From positions 62,001 through 126,000 of the forward strand of contig JAMFSA010000095.1 in NCBI GenBank assembly GCA_026225055.1: 64,000 nt of DNA. The letters run 5' to 3'. The notes under the pieces are model-generated. The model was not told where the DNA came from. It did no database searches and worked only from the letters and a program-made list of their open reading frames with translations. This DNA is from Mucilaginibacter xinganensis (lineage in GTDB: Bacteria; Bacteroidota; Bacteroidia; Sphingobacteriales; Sphingobacteriaceae). Both the position numbers and the translations under genes were made by a program. Below, in pieces: positions 1 to 8,970 of the stretch (its first letter is position 1; each line of letters begins with the position of its first letter).

Positions 1-138
1 CGGTGCTTATGACTTCCGACCTATGCCGTAGTTTTTGACTCCCTAAACAAAAAAAGCCCACCTCGCAGCAGACTTCTCATTCATTGTTAAACACTTATTT
101 AAACCGGGAAGCAGTTGTGCTGTCTCCCGATCTTGCTT
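1..138. other. Intergenic stretch downstream of xylA
   Basis: No gene is visible. An imperfect hairpin lies at 105-129 (stem CGGGA/TCCCG plus AGCA/TGCT with a GTC bulge), just past the xylA stop on the minus strand. It has no good T-tract on that side, so a role as xylA terminator is only possible. A T7 run on the minus strand (A-run near 49-55) is preceded by GGTGGGC, but I could not find a matching upstream arm. Confidence 0.4.
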
Positions 139-1470
139 TTATATAAAACTATTGATGATATTCTCATAATATTCCTGTTTACCACTAATGGCCTTAGGTT
201 CGCCATTGTCAATAGCATACTGGCGCAGGTCTTCAAGGGTAAGCTTGCCGTTCTCAAAGTCCTTGCCGCTGCCGCTGTCGTAGGAGGCATAACGGTCACT
301 GCGCAGTTTTTTGTAGTCTGATTTTTGCAGGATGTTGTCCGCAGTGATCAGCGCCCGGGCAAAAACATCCATACCACCAATGTGGGCATAGAACAGGTCC
401 TCCGGATCAGTTGAGTTTCTTCGGATCTTGGCATCAAAGTTTATACCGCCGCCACCAAAGCCACCGGCTTCCAGGATGATCAGCATACCTTCGGTCACCT
501 CGTTGATATCATTCGGGAACTGGTCGGTATCCCAGCCGTTCTGGTTATCCCCACGGTTGGCATCTATCGAGCCCAGGATACCCGCGTCAACAGCTACCTG
601 CAGCTCATGCTGGAAGGTATGACCTGCCAGGGTAGCATGGTTAACCTCCAGATTCAGTTTAAAATCATTCAGCAGGTCGTATTTCTGCAAAAAGCCTAAT
701 ACGGTGGCAGCGTCATAATCATACTGGTGTTTGGTAGGCTCGCATGGTTTTGGCTCAATAAAGAAATTGCCTTTAAAGCCTTGTTTGCGGGCATAGTCTT
801 TTGCCGTATGCAGGAATTTAGCGAAGTGTTCCTGCTCGCGTTTCATGTCGGTGTTGAGTAAGGACATATAGCCTTCTCTGCCACCCCAGAATACATAGTT
901 TTCACCACCTAATGCGATGGTTGCATCCAGTGCCGCTTTCACCTGCGCGGCAGCATGGCTCAGTACATGGAAATCAGGATTGGTAGATGCACCGTTCATA
1001 TACCTGCGGTTGCTGAATAGGTTGGCAGTGCCCCAAAGCAGTTTTACACCGCTGGCGGCTTGTTTTTGTTTGGCGTAATCCACTAAAGCCTGTAAACGGC
1101 GGTCGTTCTCTTTTACATCATTGGTATAATCTACCACATCCACATCGTGGAAACAGTAGTATTCCATGCCTATTTTAGTGATGAACTCAAAGGCGGCATC
1201 CATTTTATCTTTGGCACGTTCTACGGCATCCGCCTTTTCATTCCATGCAAATACATGGGTGGGTTCGCCAAAAGGATCGGCCCCGTTACCTACAAAAGAG
1301 TGCCAGTAGGCAGTGGCAAAGCGCAGGTGGTCCTTCATGGTCTTTCCGGCCACTACTTTGTTCTCATCATACCATTTAAAGGCTAAGGGATTAGTGGATT
1401 GTGCTCCCTCATATTTTACCTGTCCTATCCCCTTGAAAAATTCTTTTTCTCCTGTTATTATGCTTCCCAT
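139..1470 (-). CDS. xylA: Xylose isomerase
   Basis: This enzyme interconverts D-xylose and D-xylulose in the cytoplasm, the first step of the isomerase route of xylose use. The 443-residue length is that of the long (group II) xylose isomerases. The family landmarks are visible: the catalytic histidine in CFHDVD near residue 107, FWGGREGY near residue 195, the metal-ligand glutamate in FIEPKP near residue 238, and INFDAKIRR towards the C-terminus. The gene is 14 bp downstream of xylB on the same strand, so the two form an xylBA operon, with xylB first. Transcription probably starts from the LacI-controlled promoter upstream of xylB. Identification is firm. Confidence 0.97.
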   Translation of the reverse strand: MGSIITGEKEFFKGIGQVKYEGAQSTNPLAFKWYDENKVVAGKTMKDHLRFATAYWHSFVGNGADPFGEPTHVFAWNEKADAVERAKDKMDAAFEFITKIGMEYYCFHDVDVVDYTNDVKENDRRLQALVDYAKQKQAASGVKLLWGTANLFSNRRYMNGASTNPDFHVLSHAAAQVKAALDATIALGGENYVFWGGREGYMSLLNTDMKREQEHFAKFLHTAKDYARKQGFKGNFFIEPKPCEPTKHQYDYDAATVLGFLQKYDLLNDFKLNLEVNHATLAGHTFQHELQVAVDAGILGSIDANRGDNQNGWDTDQFPNDINEVTEGMLIILEAGGFGGGGINFDAKIRRNSTDPEDLFYAHIGGMDVFARALITADNILQKSDYKKLRSDRYASYDSGSGKDFENGKLTLEDLRQYAIDNGEPKAISGKQEYYENIINSFI

Positions 1471-1484
1471 AATTGCTATATGTA

Positions 1485-2969
1485 TTAATTATTTAGTAAC
1501 TGTTTGTTTAGTAGTGATTTCCATTCCTGGTAAACCGTTTGTATTGCTTCTGTATTTGTTGGTACAATAAGCTGTACCGGGTGCATGTGTTCAAATGCTG
1601 CCTCCGGCGACGAGAATATTCCTGCGCCAATACCCGCACCAAGTGCTGCACCTACGCTGCCATCGTTTTTATAAAGCTCAACTGGTACGCCGGTTACATT
1701 CACAAAAGTTTGGGCAAAAAGGTCACTCAAGAATAGGTTATTTTTTCCGGCCCTTATAATGGTAGGGTTCATACCGTTTTCGCGCATAATATCCAATCCG
1801 TAGCGGAATGAGCAGGCAATACCTTCCTGTACAGCCCTGAGTAAATGCGCTTGTGTATGTAAATTCAAGTCGATGCCGTGTAAATGAGCGCCAACCTGCT
1901 TGTTGTTAAGCATGCGTTCAGCACCATTGCCAAATGGCAGTACCCGCAGGCCATCACTGCCAACCGGTGCTTTAGCGGCTTCGTTGTTCATTTGCTGGTA
2001 GCTCAGGCTTCCCCCAAAACTGTTTTTTGCCCAGCGGTACATACTGCCCGTGCCATTTATGCATAACAATACACCTAAACGATTTTCATCCGCCGTATAA
2101 TTAACGTGGGCAAAAGTATTTACGCGCGATTGCTGATCATAGGCCAACTGATCACTCACTCCATAAATTACCCCCGATGTGCCTGCCGTAGCCGCTACCT
2201 CGCCGGGGTTCAATACATTTAATGATAACGCGTTATTAGGCTGGTCGCCTGATTTATAGCTAACCGGGATACCCGCTTTTAATTTCAATTTTTCAGCAAC
2301 TGATGCCAGTACATGCCCATGCGGTGAGAATACCGGGTTAATAACCGGGAACAAACCCTCATCAAAACCAAAATAATCGACGATATCTTTTGATACCTGG
2401 TTGGTTTTAAAATCAAAGAAAATACCTTCGGATAGGGCCGATACCGATGTGGTAATATCGCCTGTAAGTTTCATGGCGATGAAATCACCCGGCAGCATTA
2501 TTTTGTCTATCTGCGAATATATTTCCGGCTCGTTTTCTTTTACCCATGCTAATTTTGATGCTGTGAAGTTGCCGGGTGAGTTTAACAGGTGCGACAAACA
2601 TTTTTCATGACCAATGGCATCAAATGCTTTATCGCCGATCTCTACCGCGCGGCTATCACACCAGATAATACTGTTTCGCAATACCTTTTGTTGCTTATCA
2701 ACCAAAACCAGACCGTGCATTTGGTAGGCAATACCTACAGCTGCAATGTCATCAGGGTTATAAGTGCCTGTTGCATGGCATAAAGCCAGGGCCTGCTGGG
2801 TTTGCTGCCACCACATATCCGGCGATTGCTCGGCCCAACCCGGTTTTAACGCTATAATTGGCGACTCCTCATCCGGGTATTGCGCTGACGCTATCGATTG
2901 TTGGGTATGGGTATCAACAACACTAACTTTTACCGATGAAGTACCTATATCTATTCCTAATAATAACAT
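1485..2969 (-). CDS. xylB: Xylulokinase (FGGY family)
   Basis: It phosphorylates D-xylulose to xylulose 5-phosphate, feeding the pentose phosphate pathway. The 494 residues have FGGY-kinase architecture: an N-terminal phosphate-binding loop with [12 protein letters not shown] at residues 4-15, CDSRAVEIG in the sugar-binding region, the catalytic-base aspartate in SGDQPNNAL near residue 238, AGTSGVIYG, and the C-terminal ATP-site glycine run [12 protein letters not shown]. Context settles the substrate: xylA follows 14 bp downstream. The ATG at 2969 is about 60 bp downstream of a -7 box (3032-3039) whose -33 TTG lies inside a LacI-type palindrome. Confidence 0.95.
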   Translation of the reverse strand: MLLLGIDIGTSSVKVSVVDTHTQQSIASAQYPDEESPIIALKPGWAEQSPDMWWQQTQQALALCHATGTYNPDDIAAVGIAYQMHGLVLVDKQQKVLRNSIIWCDSRAVEIGDKAFDAIGHEKCLSHLLNSPGNFTASKLAWVKENEPEIYSQIDKIMLPGDFIAMKLTGDITTSVSALSEGIFFDFKTNQVSKDIVDYFGFDEGLFPVINPVFSPHGHVLASVAEKLKLKAGIPVSYKSGDQPNNALSLNVLNPGEVAATAGTSGVIYGVSDQLAYDQQSRVNTFAHVNYTADENRLGVLLCINGTGSMYRWAKNSFGGSLSYQQMNNEAAKAPVGSDGLRVLPFGNGAERMLNNKQVGAHLHGIDLNLHTQAHLLRAVQEGIACSFRYGLDIMRENGMNPTIIRAGKNNLFLSDLFAQTFVNVTGVPVELYKNDGSVGAALGAGIGAGIFSSPEAAFEHMHPVQLIVPTNTEAIQTVYQEWKSLLNKQLLNN

Positions 2970-3031
2970 ATTAAAGCTGACGATTTTGTATAAATGACTG
3001 TAGTTTATAAATTGGTTGATAATTGCCTTTA

Positions 3032-3061
3032 CGAAATTATATTATTTTTTTTATTCTGCAA
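3032..3061 (-). promoter_or_regulatory. Predicted xylBA promoter (-33/-7)
   Basis: Read on the minus strand, TTG at 3061-3059 is followed after exactly 19 bases by TAATTTCG at 3039-3032. This matches the Bacteroidota consensus TTG-N19-TAnnTTTG with one mismatch. The TTG lies inside the palindromic operator, so a bound repressor would block polymerase at the -33 element. Confidence 0.6.
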
Positions 3062-3073
3062 TCGATTGCAGAA
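3054..3073. promoter_or_regulatory. LacI-family operator palindrome
   Basis: TTCTGCAATCGATTGCAGAA is a perfect 20-bp palindrome with a central CG, the form expected for LacI-family operators. It sits between divergent xylB and the LacI-type regulator and overlaps the predicted xylBA -33 box. It is 31 bp from the regulator's ATG, so autoregulation is also likely. Confidence 0.8.
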
Positions 3074-3103
3074 ATTATTTTTATTATCTTTCAAAAATAA
3101 ACC

Positions 3104-4132
3104 ATGAGAAAGAAAAGGACTACCATTTACGATATAGCCGAAAAGCTGAATATTACTGCTTCTTCGGTATCACGGGCATTAAATAACAGCAATTATGTTA
3201 ATGAAAATACCAAGAAGCTGATCCTTAAAACAGCTGCGGAACTTAACTATAAACGCAATACCATCGCCTCAAACCTGCGTAGTGGACAGTCAAGAACTAT
3301 AGGCATTGTTGTGCCGCGTATCAATCAGAATTTTTTCGCAAATGTGATAGCGGGCATTGAAAGCGCTACCTACGAAAAAGATTATAACCTCATCATCTGC
3401 CAATCTGATGAGTTGGAAGAAAAAGAAGTTAAATGTGTAAACACTCTGATCAACCAGCAGGTTGATTGTATTGTGATCTCTATTTCGGCAGATAGTCACG
3501 ATCATAAGCACCTTAAAAATGTATTAGATCATGGCATACAACTGATCCAGTTCGATCGTGTGGCTGATGAACTGGAAACCCTAAAGGTTATTAATGATAA
3601 TGAACAGGCATCGCTTGAGGCCGTATCCCATATGATTGAGCAGGGGTATAAACGCATCGCTTTGCTTGAAGGGCCTCAAAACCTGGATATATTTAAACAG
3701 CGGAAAGCAGGTTATCTTAAAGCGTTAAAAAAGCATAAAGTCCCTGTAGTTAATGAACTGATTATTGAAAACGCCTGGACAAAAGAATTGGGAGCAGAAG
3801 GCACACGCAAATTGCTAAGTATGCCCAACCCGCCCGATGCCATATTTGCATCTACTTCAGATTTTTCGGCGCTTGGCGTACTCGAAGTTGCTACCGATAT
3901 GGGTTTTAAAGTACCCAGCCAATTAGGTATCTGCGGTTACTCAAACGAGGCATTTACTGAAATTACCAGTCCGTCAATTACTACTATAGATCAGTTCAGC
4001 GTTTATATGGGCAAAACCATTGCAAACCTGTATTTCCAGGAGATGGAAAATAAGGAGACAGAGGTTATCCCTAAGATCATCAGCATAAAGCCCAAATTAA
4101 TTGTGCGCTCATCAACCAGCAGAAAAGGCTGA
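3104..4132 (+). CDS. LacI-family transcriptional regulator, probable xylose regulator
   Basis: This is a DNA-binding repressor with an N-terminal LacI helix-turn-helix at about residues 6-50 (IYDIAEKLNITASSVSRALN) and a hinge region. A periplasmic-binding-protein-like sensor domain runs from about residue 62 (RTIGIVVPRINQNFF) to the end. The length of 342 residues is normal for the family. It is divergent from xylBA with one 20-bp palindrome between, so control of xylose catabolism is the natural role. The effector (xylose, xylulose or a xylo-oligosaccharide) cannot be read from sequence. Confidence 0.9.
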   Translation: MRKKRTTIYDIAEKLNITASSVSRALNNSNYVNENTKKLILKTAAELNYKRNTIASNLRSGQSRTIGIVVPRINQNFFANVIAGIESATYEKDYNLIICQSDELEEKEVKCVNTLINQQVDCIVISISADSHDHKHLKNVLDHGIQLIQFDRVADELETLKVINDNEQASLEAVSHMIEQGYKRIALLEGPQNLDIFKQRKAGYLKALKKHKVPVVNELIIENAWTKELGAEGTRKLLSMPNPPDAIFASTSDFSALGVLEVATDMGFKVPSQLGICGYSNEAFTEITSPSITTIDQFSVYMGKTIANLYFQEMENKETEVIPKIISIKPKLIVRSSTSRKG

Positions 4133-4216
4133 TAATTACCCTTTGGCGATTTTATAGTATTCTGTTCATTAACGGTAAATTTGTCCGGTATCGATCACTT
4201 TTTGAAAATTTAAATC

Positions 4217-4247
4217 ACACAATTAATTGTTAATCAATTAATTGTGT
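4217..4247. promoter_or_regulatory. 13-bp inverted repeat upstream of efflux operon
   Basis: Two perfect 13-bp arms (ACACAATTAATTG at 4217-4229 and its reverse complement at 4235-4247) are separated by TTAAT. The element ends 1 bp before the sigma-54-like -24 motif. It is a candidate binding site for the NtrC-type regulator encoded at 10216-11589. The closeness to the -24 box is unusual for an enhancer, so a repressor site or an RNA-level role is not excluded. Confidence 0.55.
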
Positions 4248-4248
4248 T

Positions 4249-4264
4249 TGGTATGCCACTTGCA
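4249..4264 (+). promoter_or_regulatory. Sigma-54-type promoter of the ABC efflux operon
   Basis: TGGTATGCCACTTGCA matches the -24/-12 consensus TGGCACG-N4-TTGCW at all but two positions and has the required GG-N10-GC spacing. Transcription would start near 4275. That rules out a TTG start at 4242 for the next gene and leaves ATG 4281 (near-leaderless) or ATG 4290. The last two genes of the operon encode an NtrC-type sigma-54 activator and its kinase, which makes this reading coherent. Confidence 0.65.
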
Positions 4265-4280
4265 AAGCATTTACTCAAAA

Positions 4281-5537
4281 ATGCCCGATATGGATACCGA
4301 GATCACAGCGGAAGTAAATTTACAAAGACGAAAGAAAACACTCTTATACGCAGTGATTGCCGTTGCTGTTTTAGCATTGGGTATCTGGCTTATCCGCTTT
4401 TATTTAGGCTCGTCTATAACCCGTGAGGAGATCACTACCGCTAAAGTAGAAGTAGGCAATGTAGAGAACACCATTAATGCCAGCGGCGAGGTTTTGCCTG
4501 AATTTGAAGAGGTGATCAGCAGCCCTATCAACGCATCCATAAAAAATGTGGTTATTGATGCCGGTGGCAAGGTGAAAATGGGGCAATCAATACTCATGCT
4601 CGATAAATCTGCCGCCGAGAACGATTATACCAAAATGAAGCTCGACCTGGAAACCAAAAGGAATGAGATCAGCAAATTAAAACTCGACCTGGATAAGAGC
4701 TTTTACGATATCCAATCAAACAATGCCATTAAACAATTACGCATCGGCAACCTCACGGATGCCGTTGAAAATGCCAAACGACTTTTTAATGCCGGTGGCG
4801 GTACCCGCGAGGATATTGAGCAAGCCGAACTAAACCTTAAAGTTGCCCTGCTGGAGAAAAAACAGCTGGAAAACGAGATCAAAAATAAGCAGCAAACCAT
4901 GCTGATAGAAGAGAAGGAGGCAGAGATTGCCGCCGCTATCCAGCAAAATGATCTGAATGAATTACAGCGCAAACTGCAACTGGCCAATGTGGTGGCTACC
5001 CGCAGCGGCGTGGTTACCTATGTAAATAAAAACATAGGTGCCAACATACACGAGGGCGAAACACTTGCACGCATTGCCGATCTGAGCAGTTTTAAGGTTA
5101 CCGGCAGCTTGTCTGATAACTATCTCGACCAAATACATAACGGTATGCCAGTCATCGTTCGCATTAATGATACGCAGTTGCGGGGCAGTGTGGCAAACGT
5201 TTACCCATCAGTACAAAACAGCATCATCACCTTTGATATTCAATTGAATGAGCGTAACAATAAGCTGCTGCGCCCTAATATGAAAGTGGATGTTTTTTTG
5301 GTTACGCAAATGCACAACAATGTATTGCGTGTTGCTAATGGGCCTGCATTTAAAGGAAGTAGTCCGCAGGATGTGTTTGTGGTGAAGGATAATGAAGCCA
5401 TAAGGCACTCGGTACATACCGGTCTCAGCAATTTTGATTATGTGGAGCTGCAGGATGGGGTTAAGGCAGGAGATGTGATCATTACATCGGATATGAGTGA
5501 GTATAAAAATTCAAAAAAGCTAACCATTAAAGAGTAA
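4281..5537 (+). CDS. Periplasmic adaptor subunit (HlyD/MacA-like) of ABC efflux system
   Basis: This is a membrane-fusion protein linking an inner-membrane ABC transporter to a TolC channel. It has a short cytoplasmic head, one transmembrane helix at about residues 19-42, a biotinyl-lipoyl-like segment (NASGEVLPEFEEVISSP), a long coiled-coil hairpin (about residues 105-230, rich in K/E/Q/L), the second lipoyl half (VVATRSGVVTYVNKNIG), then beta-barrel and C-terminal domains. A TTG at 4242 is in frame, but it lies upstream of the predicted transcription start, so ATG 4281 was chosen; ATG 4290 is also possible. TolC, ATPase and two permeases follow in the same operon. The substrate is unknown. 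Confidence 0.88.
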   Translation: MPDMDTEITAEVNLQRRKKTLLYAVIAVAVLALGIWLIRFYLGSSITREEITTAKVEVGNVENTINASGEVLPEFEEVISSPINASIKNVVIDAGGKVKMGQSILMLDKSAAENDYTKMKLDLETKRNEISKLKLDLDKSFYDIQSNNAIKQLRIGNLTDAVENAKRLFNAGGGTREDIEQAELNLKVALLEKKQLENEIKNKQQTMLIEEKEAEIAAAIQQNDLNELQRKLQLANVVATRSGVVTYVNKNIGANIHEGETLARIADLSSFKVTGSLSDNYLDQIHNGMPVIVRINDTQLRGSVANVYPSVQNSIITFDIQLNERNNKLLRPNMKVDVFLVTQMHNNVLRVANGPAFKGSSPQDVFVVKDNEAIRHSVHTGLSNFDYVELQDGVKAGDVIITSDMSEYKNSKKLTIKE

Positions 5538-5541
5538 AGCC

Positions 5542-6999
5542 ATGAAATTTTTATACTTCATACTTATTTTATTATACAGCGCCAATGCTTTTTGTGCCGA
5601 TGGTGGCGATACGATCCAGCTATCGTTAAAAGATGTGGTGGAGATGGCAAAAGGCAATTCCATAGCTGCCAAACAGGCTATAACCACCCGCGAAACCAAA
5701 TACTGGCAATGGCGTAATTATAAATCAAACTATCAGCCACAGCTATCATTAAACGGTAATTTGCCCGGTTACAGTAAAACGGACATACAGGTTTTGCAGC
5801 CAAACGGAACTATATTGTTTCAGCCGGTGCATAATGATAACTCGGAGCTTACGCTTAATTTCAGCCAAAGCATTACAGCCACAGGTGCCACCATATACGG
5901 CATGACCCAGCTACAACGTTTTGATGATTTCGACCGTAATACGGTTTTATATAATGGGGTGCCCTATGCAATCGGGTTTAGTCAGCCATTGGGGCAGTAC
6001 AACAGCTTAAAATGGGACAAAAAGATCCAGCCTTTGTTATATAACGAAAGCAAACAAGCCTATATTGAAGCACAGGAGCAAATAGCTATAACGGCAACCG
6101 GGTACTTTTTTGATCTGCTACTGGCACAGGTAAACCTTAAAATATCCGAAACCAATTATGCCAATACCCAAAGCATCTTAAAAATAGCCAATACGAAGTT
6201 TGAATTGGGGAAAGTATCAAAAAATGAAATCCTGCAACTGCAATTGGAACTTTTAAATGCCAAAAAAGCGGTAGGTATTGCCAAGCGCGATAAGGAAATT
6301 GCATCGCTCACCCTGCGCAGTTATATTAGCCAGGAAGATGATAACCACATAGCCCTTGTTGTGCCCGAAACCATTAGTAACATGAGTGTTTCGGCAGATA
6401 AGGTGCTTAAAGAGGCTTACGCCAACCGTTCGGATGCAATAGCGTTTGTGCGTAGAGTGGCTGAAGCTAAGCGCGATGTTGCCATAGCGCGTGGGCAAAC
6501 AGGGCTTACGGCTTCATTGACCGCCAACCTGGGGTCGGCGAACACGGCATCTAATATACTGGGGGTATATAAATCGCCGCAAAACCAGCAGTTACTGGAG
6601 CTTACATTTTCTATACCTGTGCTGGACTGGGGAAGATCGAAATCAAAAATAAAGACTGCCGAAGCCAACGAGCAATTTACAGAATATGCCGTTGAGCAGG
6701 ATGAGCAAACATTTAAGCAGCAGATAGTAACACAGGTTACCTTATTCGATCAGATGAAGGAGCAGGTAGGCCTAACCGCCGAGGCCGACAGCATTGCAGG
6801 TGAAAAATATGAGATAGCCAAACAGCGCTACGTATTAGGCAATTTGAGCATTACTGACCTGAGCATCGCTTTCCAGGAAAATGACCAGGCCAAGCGGGAT
6901 TATGTGGCCGCACTGCGCGATTTTTGGGGAGCGTATTACCAGTTACGCTATCTTTCGCTATACGACTTTGAAAACAACGAGAAAATAAACTATAAATAA
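5542..6999 (+). CDS. TolC-family outer-membrane channel
   Basis: This is the outer-membrane efflux duct for the adjacent ABC transporter. A signal peptide covers about residues 1-18. The two repeated alpha-helical OEP domains are visible as long heptad-like stretches (around 150-260 and 365-460), including NYANTQSILKIANTKFELGKVSKNE and the repeat-like EKYEIAKQRYVLGNLSITD. Its 485 residues are typical. It starts 4 bp after the adaptor stop, so it is co-transcribed and probably translationally coupled. Confidence 0.88.
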   Translation: MKFLYFILILLYSANAFCADGGDTIQLSLKDVVEMAKGNSIAAKQAITTRETKYWQWRNYKSNYQPQLSLNGNLPGYSKTDIQVLQPNGTILFQPVHNDNSELTLNFSQSITATGATIYGMTQLQRFDDFDRNTVLYNGVPYAIGFSQPLGQYNSLKWDKKIQPLLYNESKQAYIEAQEQIAITATGYFFDLLLAQVNLKISETNYANTQSILKIANTKFELGKVSKNEILQLQLELLNAKKAVGIAKRDKEIASLTLRSYISQEDDNHIALVVPETISNMSVSADKVLKEAYANRSDAIAFVRRVAEAKRDVAIARGQTGLTASLTANLGSANTASNILGVYKSPQNQQLLELTFSIPVLDWGRSKSKIKTAEANEQFTEYAVEQDEQTFKQQIVTQVTLFDQMKEQVGLTAEADSIAGEKYEIAKQRYVLGNLSITDLSIAFQENDQAKRDYVAALRDFWGAYYQLRYLSLYDFENNEKINYK

Positions 7000-7024
7000 A
7001 ATCAACACAAATCACAAACAAGAT

Positions 7025-7690
7025 ATGATACGTTTACAAAACATTGAAAAGGTGTACCGCACCAATACGGTTGAAACACTGGCACTTAACAAAGTGAGTC
7101 TGGATATAGCCAAAGGTGAGTTTCTCTCCATTATGGGTCCATCGGGTTGTGGCAAAAGCACGCTGCTAAATATCATGGGCCTGCTGGATGAACCATCAAA
7201 AGGAGATGTTAAAATTGATGAGCAAACCACCATTAACCTTAATGATAAACAGCTGGCACAGTTTCGCAATAAAAAGATCGGCTTCATCTTCCAGAGCTAT
7301 CACCTGATCAACGACCTGCAGGTATTGGATAACGTAGAATTGCCTTTACTGTATCGCGATTCAACAGCTAAAGAACGCAAACAATTAGCTACCGAAGCGT
7401 TGGCAAAAGTAGGCTTATCAAACAGGGTAAAACACTTTCCATCACAACTATCAGGCGGACAAAAACAGCGTGTGGCCATAGCACGTGCCATTGTAGGCAG
7501 GCCTGAAATTATTTTGGCCGATGAGCCTACAGGTAACCTTGATAGCGCCATGGGCAACGAAATTATGGAGATTCTGCTGCAACTCAACCGCGATGAAGGC
7601 ACCACTATAGTAATGGTTACGCACGATGAACATATGGCCCAGAAAACACATCGCCTGGTGCGCCTTTTTGATGGTTCACAGGTTCAATAA
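7025..7690 (+). CDS. ABC transporter ATP-binding protein (MacB/LolD type)
   Basis: This is the cytoplasmic ATPase that powers the two downstream FtsX-type permeases. The 221 residues contain Walker A GPSGCGKST at 38-46, a Q-loop in FIFQSYHLI, signature LSGGQKQR near 141, Walker B ILADEPTGNLDS near 162 and the switch histidine in VTHDEH. The protein is a single nucleotide-binding domain without membrane segments, as in LolD and FtsE. It lies 25 bp after the TolC gene and 22 bp before the first permease. Confidence 0.95.
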   Translation: MIRLQNIEKVYRTNTVETLALNKVSLDIAKGEFLSIMGPSGCGKSTLLNIMGLLDEPSKGDVKIDEQTTINLNDKQLAQFRNKKIGFIFQSYHLINDLQVLDNVELPLLYRDSTAKERKQLATEALAKVGLSNRVKHFPSQLSGGQKQRVAIARAIVGRPEIILADEPTGNLDSAMGNEIMEILLQLNRDEGTTIVMVTHDEHMAQKTHRLVRLFDGSQVQ

Positions 7691-7712
7691 TAAATAATAA
7701 ACACGCAATATC

Positions 7713-8942
7713 ATGCTTAAAAATTATTTTAAAATAGCCATAGCGGTTTTAAGGCGCAGAAAGTTCTTTACGTTCATCAGCCTTTTTGGTATCAGCTTTA
7801 CGCTTACCATTTTGCTGGTTTTAACCGCTTTTATTGATAAGGTGGTGGGCGATAGCTACCCGGATGCTAAACGCGACAGATCATTATACGTTACCAATTT
7901 GCAAAAAACCAATAATACTGGTGGTATGAGTTCGGGGGCGTTATCTTTTTATTTTTTAGATCATTTCGCAGGCAGTTTAAAAACGCCTGTCAAAGTAGGT
8001 ATCTCATCCCGCTTTAGTGGTACCAATACCTATGTGAACAATAAAAAGATAGCGGTAAATTATAAATATACCAATGCAGCCTATTGGGATATAATGGAAT
8101 ATGATTTTTTGGAAGGCAAACCCTACAGCAAGCAACAAATTGATAATGCCGAAAAGGTGGCTGTGATATCGGAGGATATGAAGAATGAATATTTTGGAGA
8201 TATCCCTTCTGTTACGGGTAAATTTATTGAGGCTGATAATGTGAAATACCGTGTAATAGGCGTTGTGAAAAATGTACCTATAACCAGTTATATGACTTAT
8301 AGCGACATCTACCTGCCTTATACGGTATCAAAAATTAATTATAAAAGTAAAGGATATCAGGGTGGTTATATAGGCGTTTTGCTGGCGGCTTCATCAGCCG
8401 ATGTGCCCAAAATGCAGCAGGAATATAACCAGATGATAGCCAGGCTGCCCCTTGAAGATAAGCAGTATACCAAACAGACAAGCCGTGCCGAATCATATAT
8501 CTCTGCTTATGTAAATACGGGCGATGAAAATAAGTCTGGCGTTACATTGGTGCTTACCGTAATCGTCTTATTTGTGTTTATTTTCATGCTGCTACCTACG
8601 CTTAACCTGGTTAATATCAACATTACCCGTATTATGGAGCGGTCATCCGAGATCGGGGTACGTAAGGCCTTCGGGGCATCATCCAAAACGCTTGTTTACC
8701 AGTTTATTGTCGAAAATATCATCCTCACTTTATTGGGCGGTTTAATTGGATTGATATTGTCCTTCATAGTTATACAGCTCATTAACAGTGAAAATTTCAT
8801 TGCTAACCTTGAGCTCTCCATCAACTTTACTGTGCTGGGGATAGGGTTATTGGTATGCCTCATATTCGGGCTGATATCGGGCGTTTACCCTGCATGGCGA
8901 ATGTCGAAATTGAATGTGGTGACAGCCTTAAAGGCTCAATAG
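7713..8942 (+). CDS. FtsX/MacB-type ABC permease (first)
   Basis: This inner-membrane permease has the four-TM MacB layout. TM1 is near residues 15-42, followed by a large periplasmic MacB_PCD-like domain (about 45-270). Three C-terminal TM helices form the FtsX domain, starting near residue 282 with LVLTVIVLFVFIFMLLPTLNLVNI. The coupling motif ERSSEIGVRKAFGAS, which docks on the ATPase in this superfamily, is present. A second permease of similar layout follows, suggesting a heterodimer. MacB-type systems export without moving substrate through the membrane domain; the cargo here is not deducible. Confidence 0.9.
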   Translation: MLKNYFKIAIAVLRRRKFFTFISLFGISFTLTILLVLTAFIDKVVGDSYPDAKRDRSLYVTNLQKTNNTGGMSSGALSFYFLDHFAGSLKTPVKVGISSRFSGTNTYVNNKKIAVNYKYTNAAYWDIMEYDFLEGKPYSKQQIDNAEKVAVISEDMKNEYFGDIPSVTGKFIEADNVKYRVIGVVKNVPITSYMTYSDIYLPYTVSKINYKSKGYQGGYIGVLLAASSADVPKMQQEYNQMIARLPLEDKQYTKQTSRAESYISAYVNTGDENKSGVTLVLTVIVLFVFIFMLLPTLNLVNINITRIMERSSEIGVRKAFGASSKTLVYQFIVENIILTLLGGLIGLILSFIVIQLINSENFIANLELSINFTVLGIGLLVCLIFGLISGVYPAWRMSKLNVVTALKAQ

Positions 8943-8970
8943 AATTATAGATCATTTAATAAAAGATATT

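Noticed and set aside
1..138. Xylose isomerase terminator with T-tract
   Set aside because: The hairpin at 105-129 has no T-run on the xylA side, and the T7 run further down has no matching stem, so it was not called as a terminator.
4242..4280. TTG start for the efflux adaptor, adding 13 residues
   Set aside because: It overlaps the inverted repeat and the sigma-54-like promoter; the predicted transcript starts near 4275, so ATG 4281 or 4290 is used.
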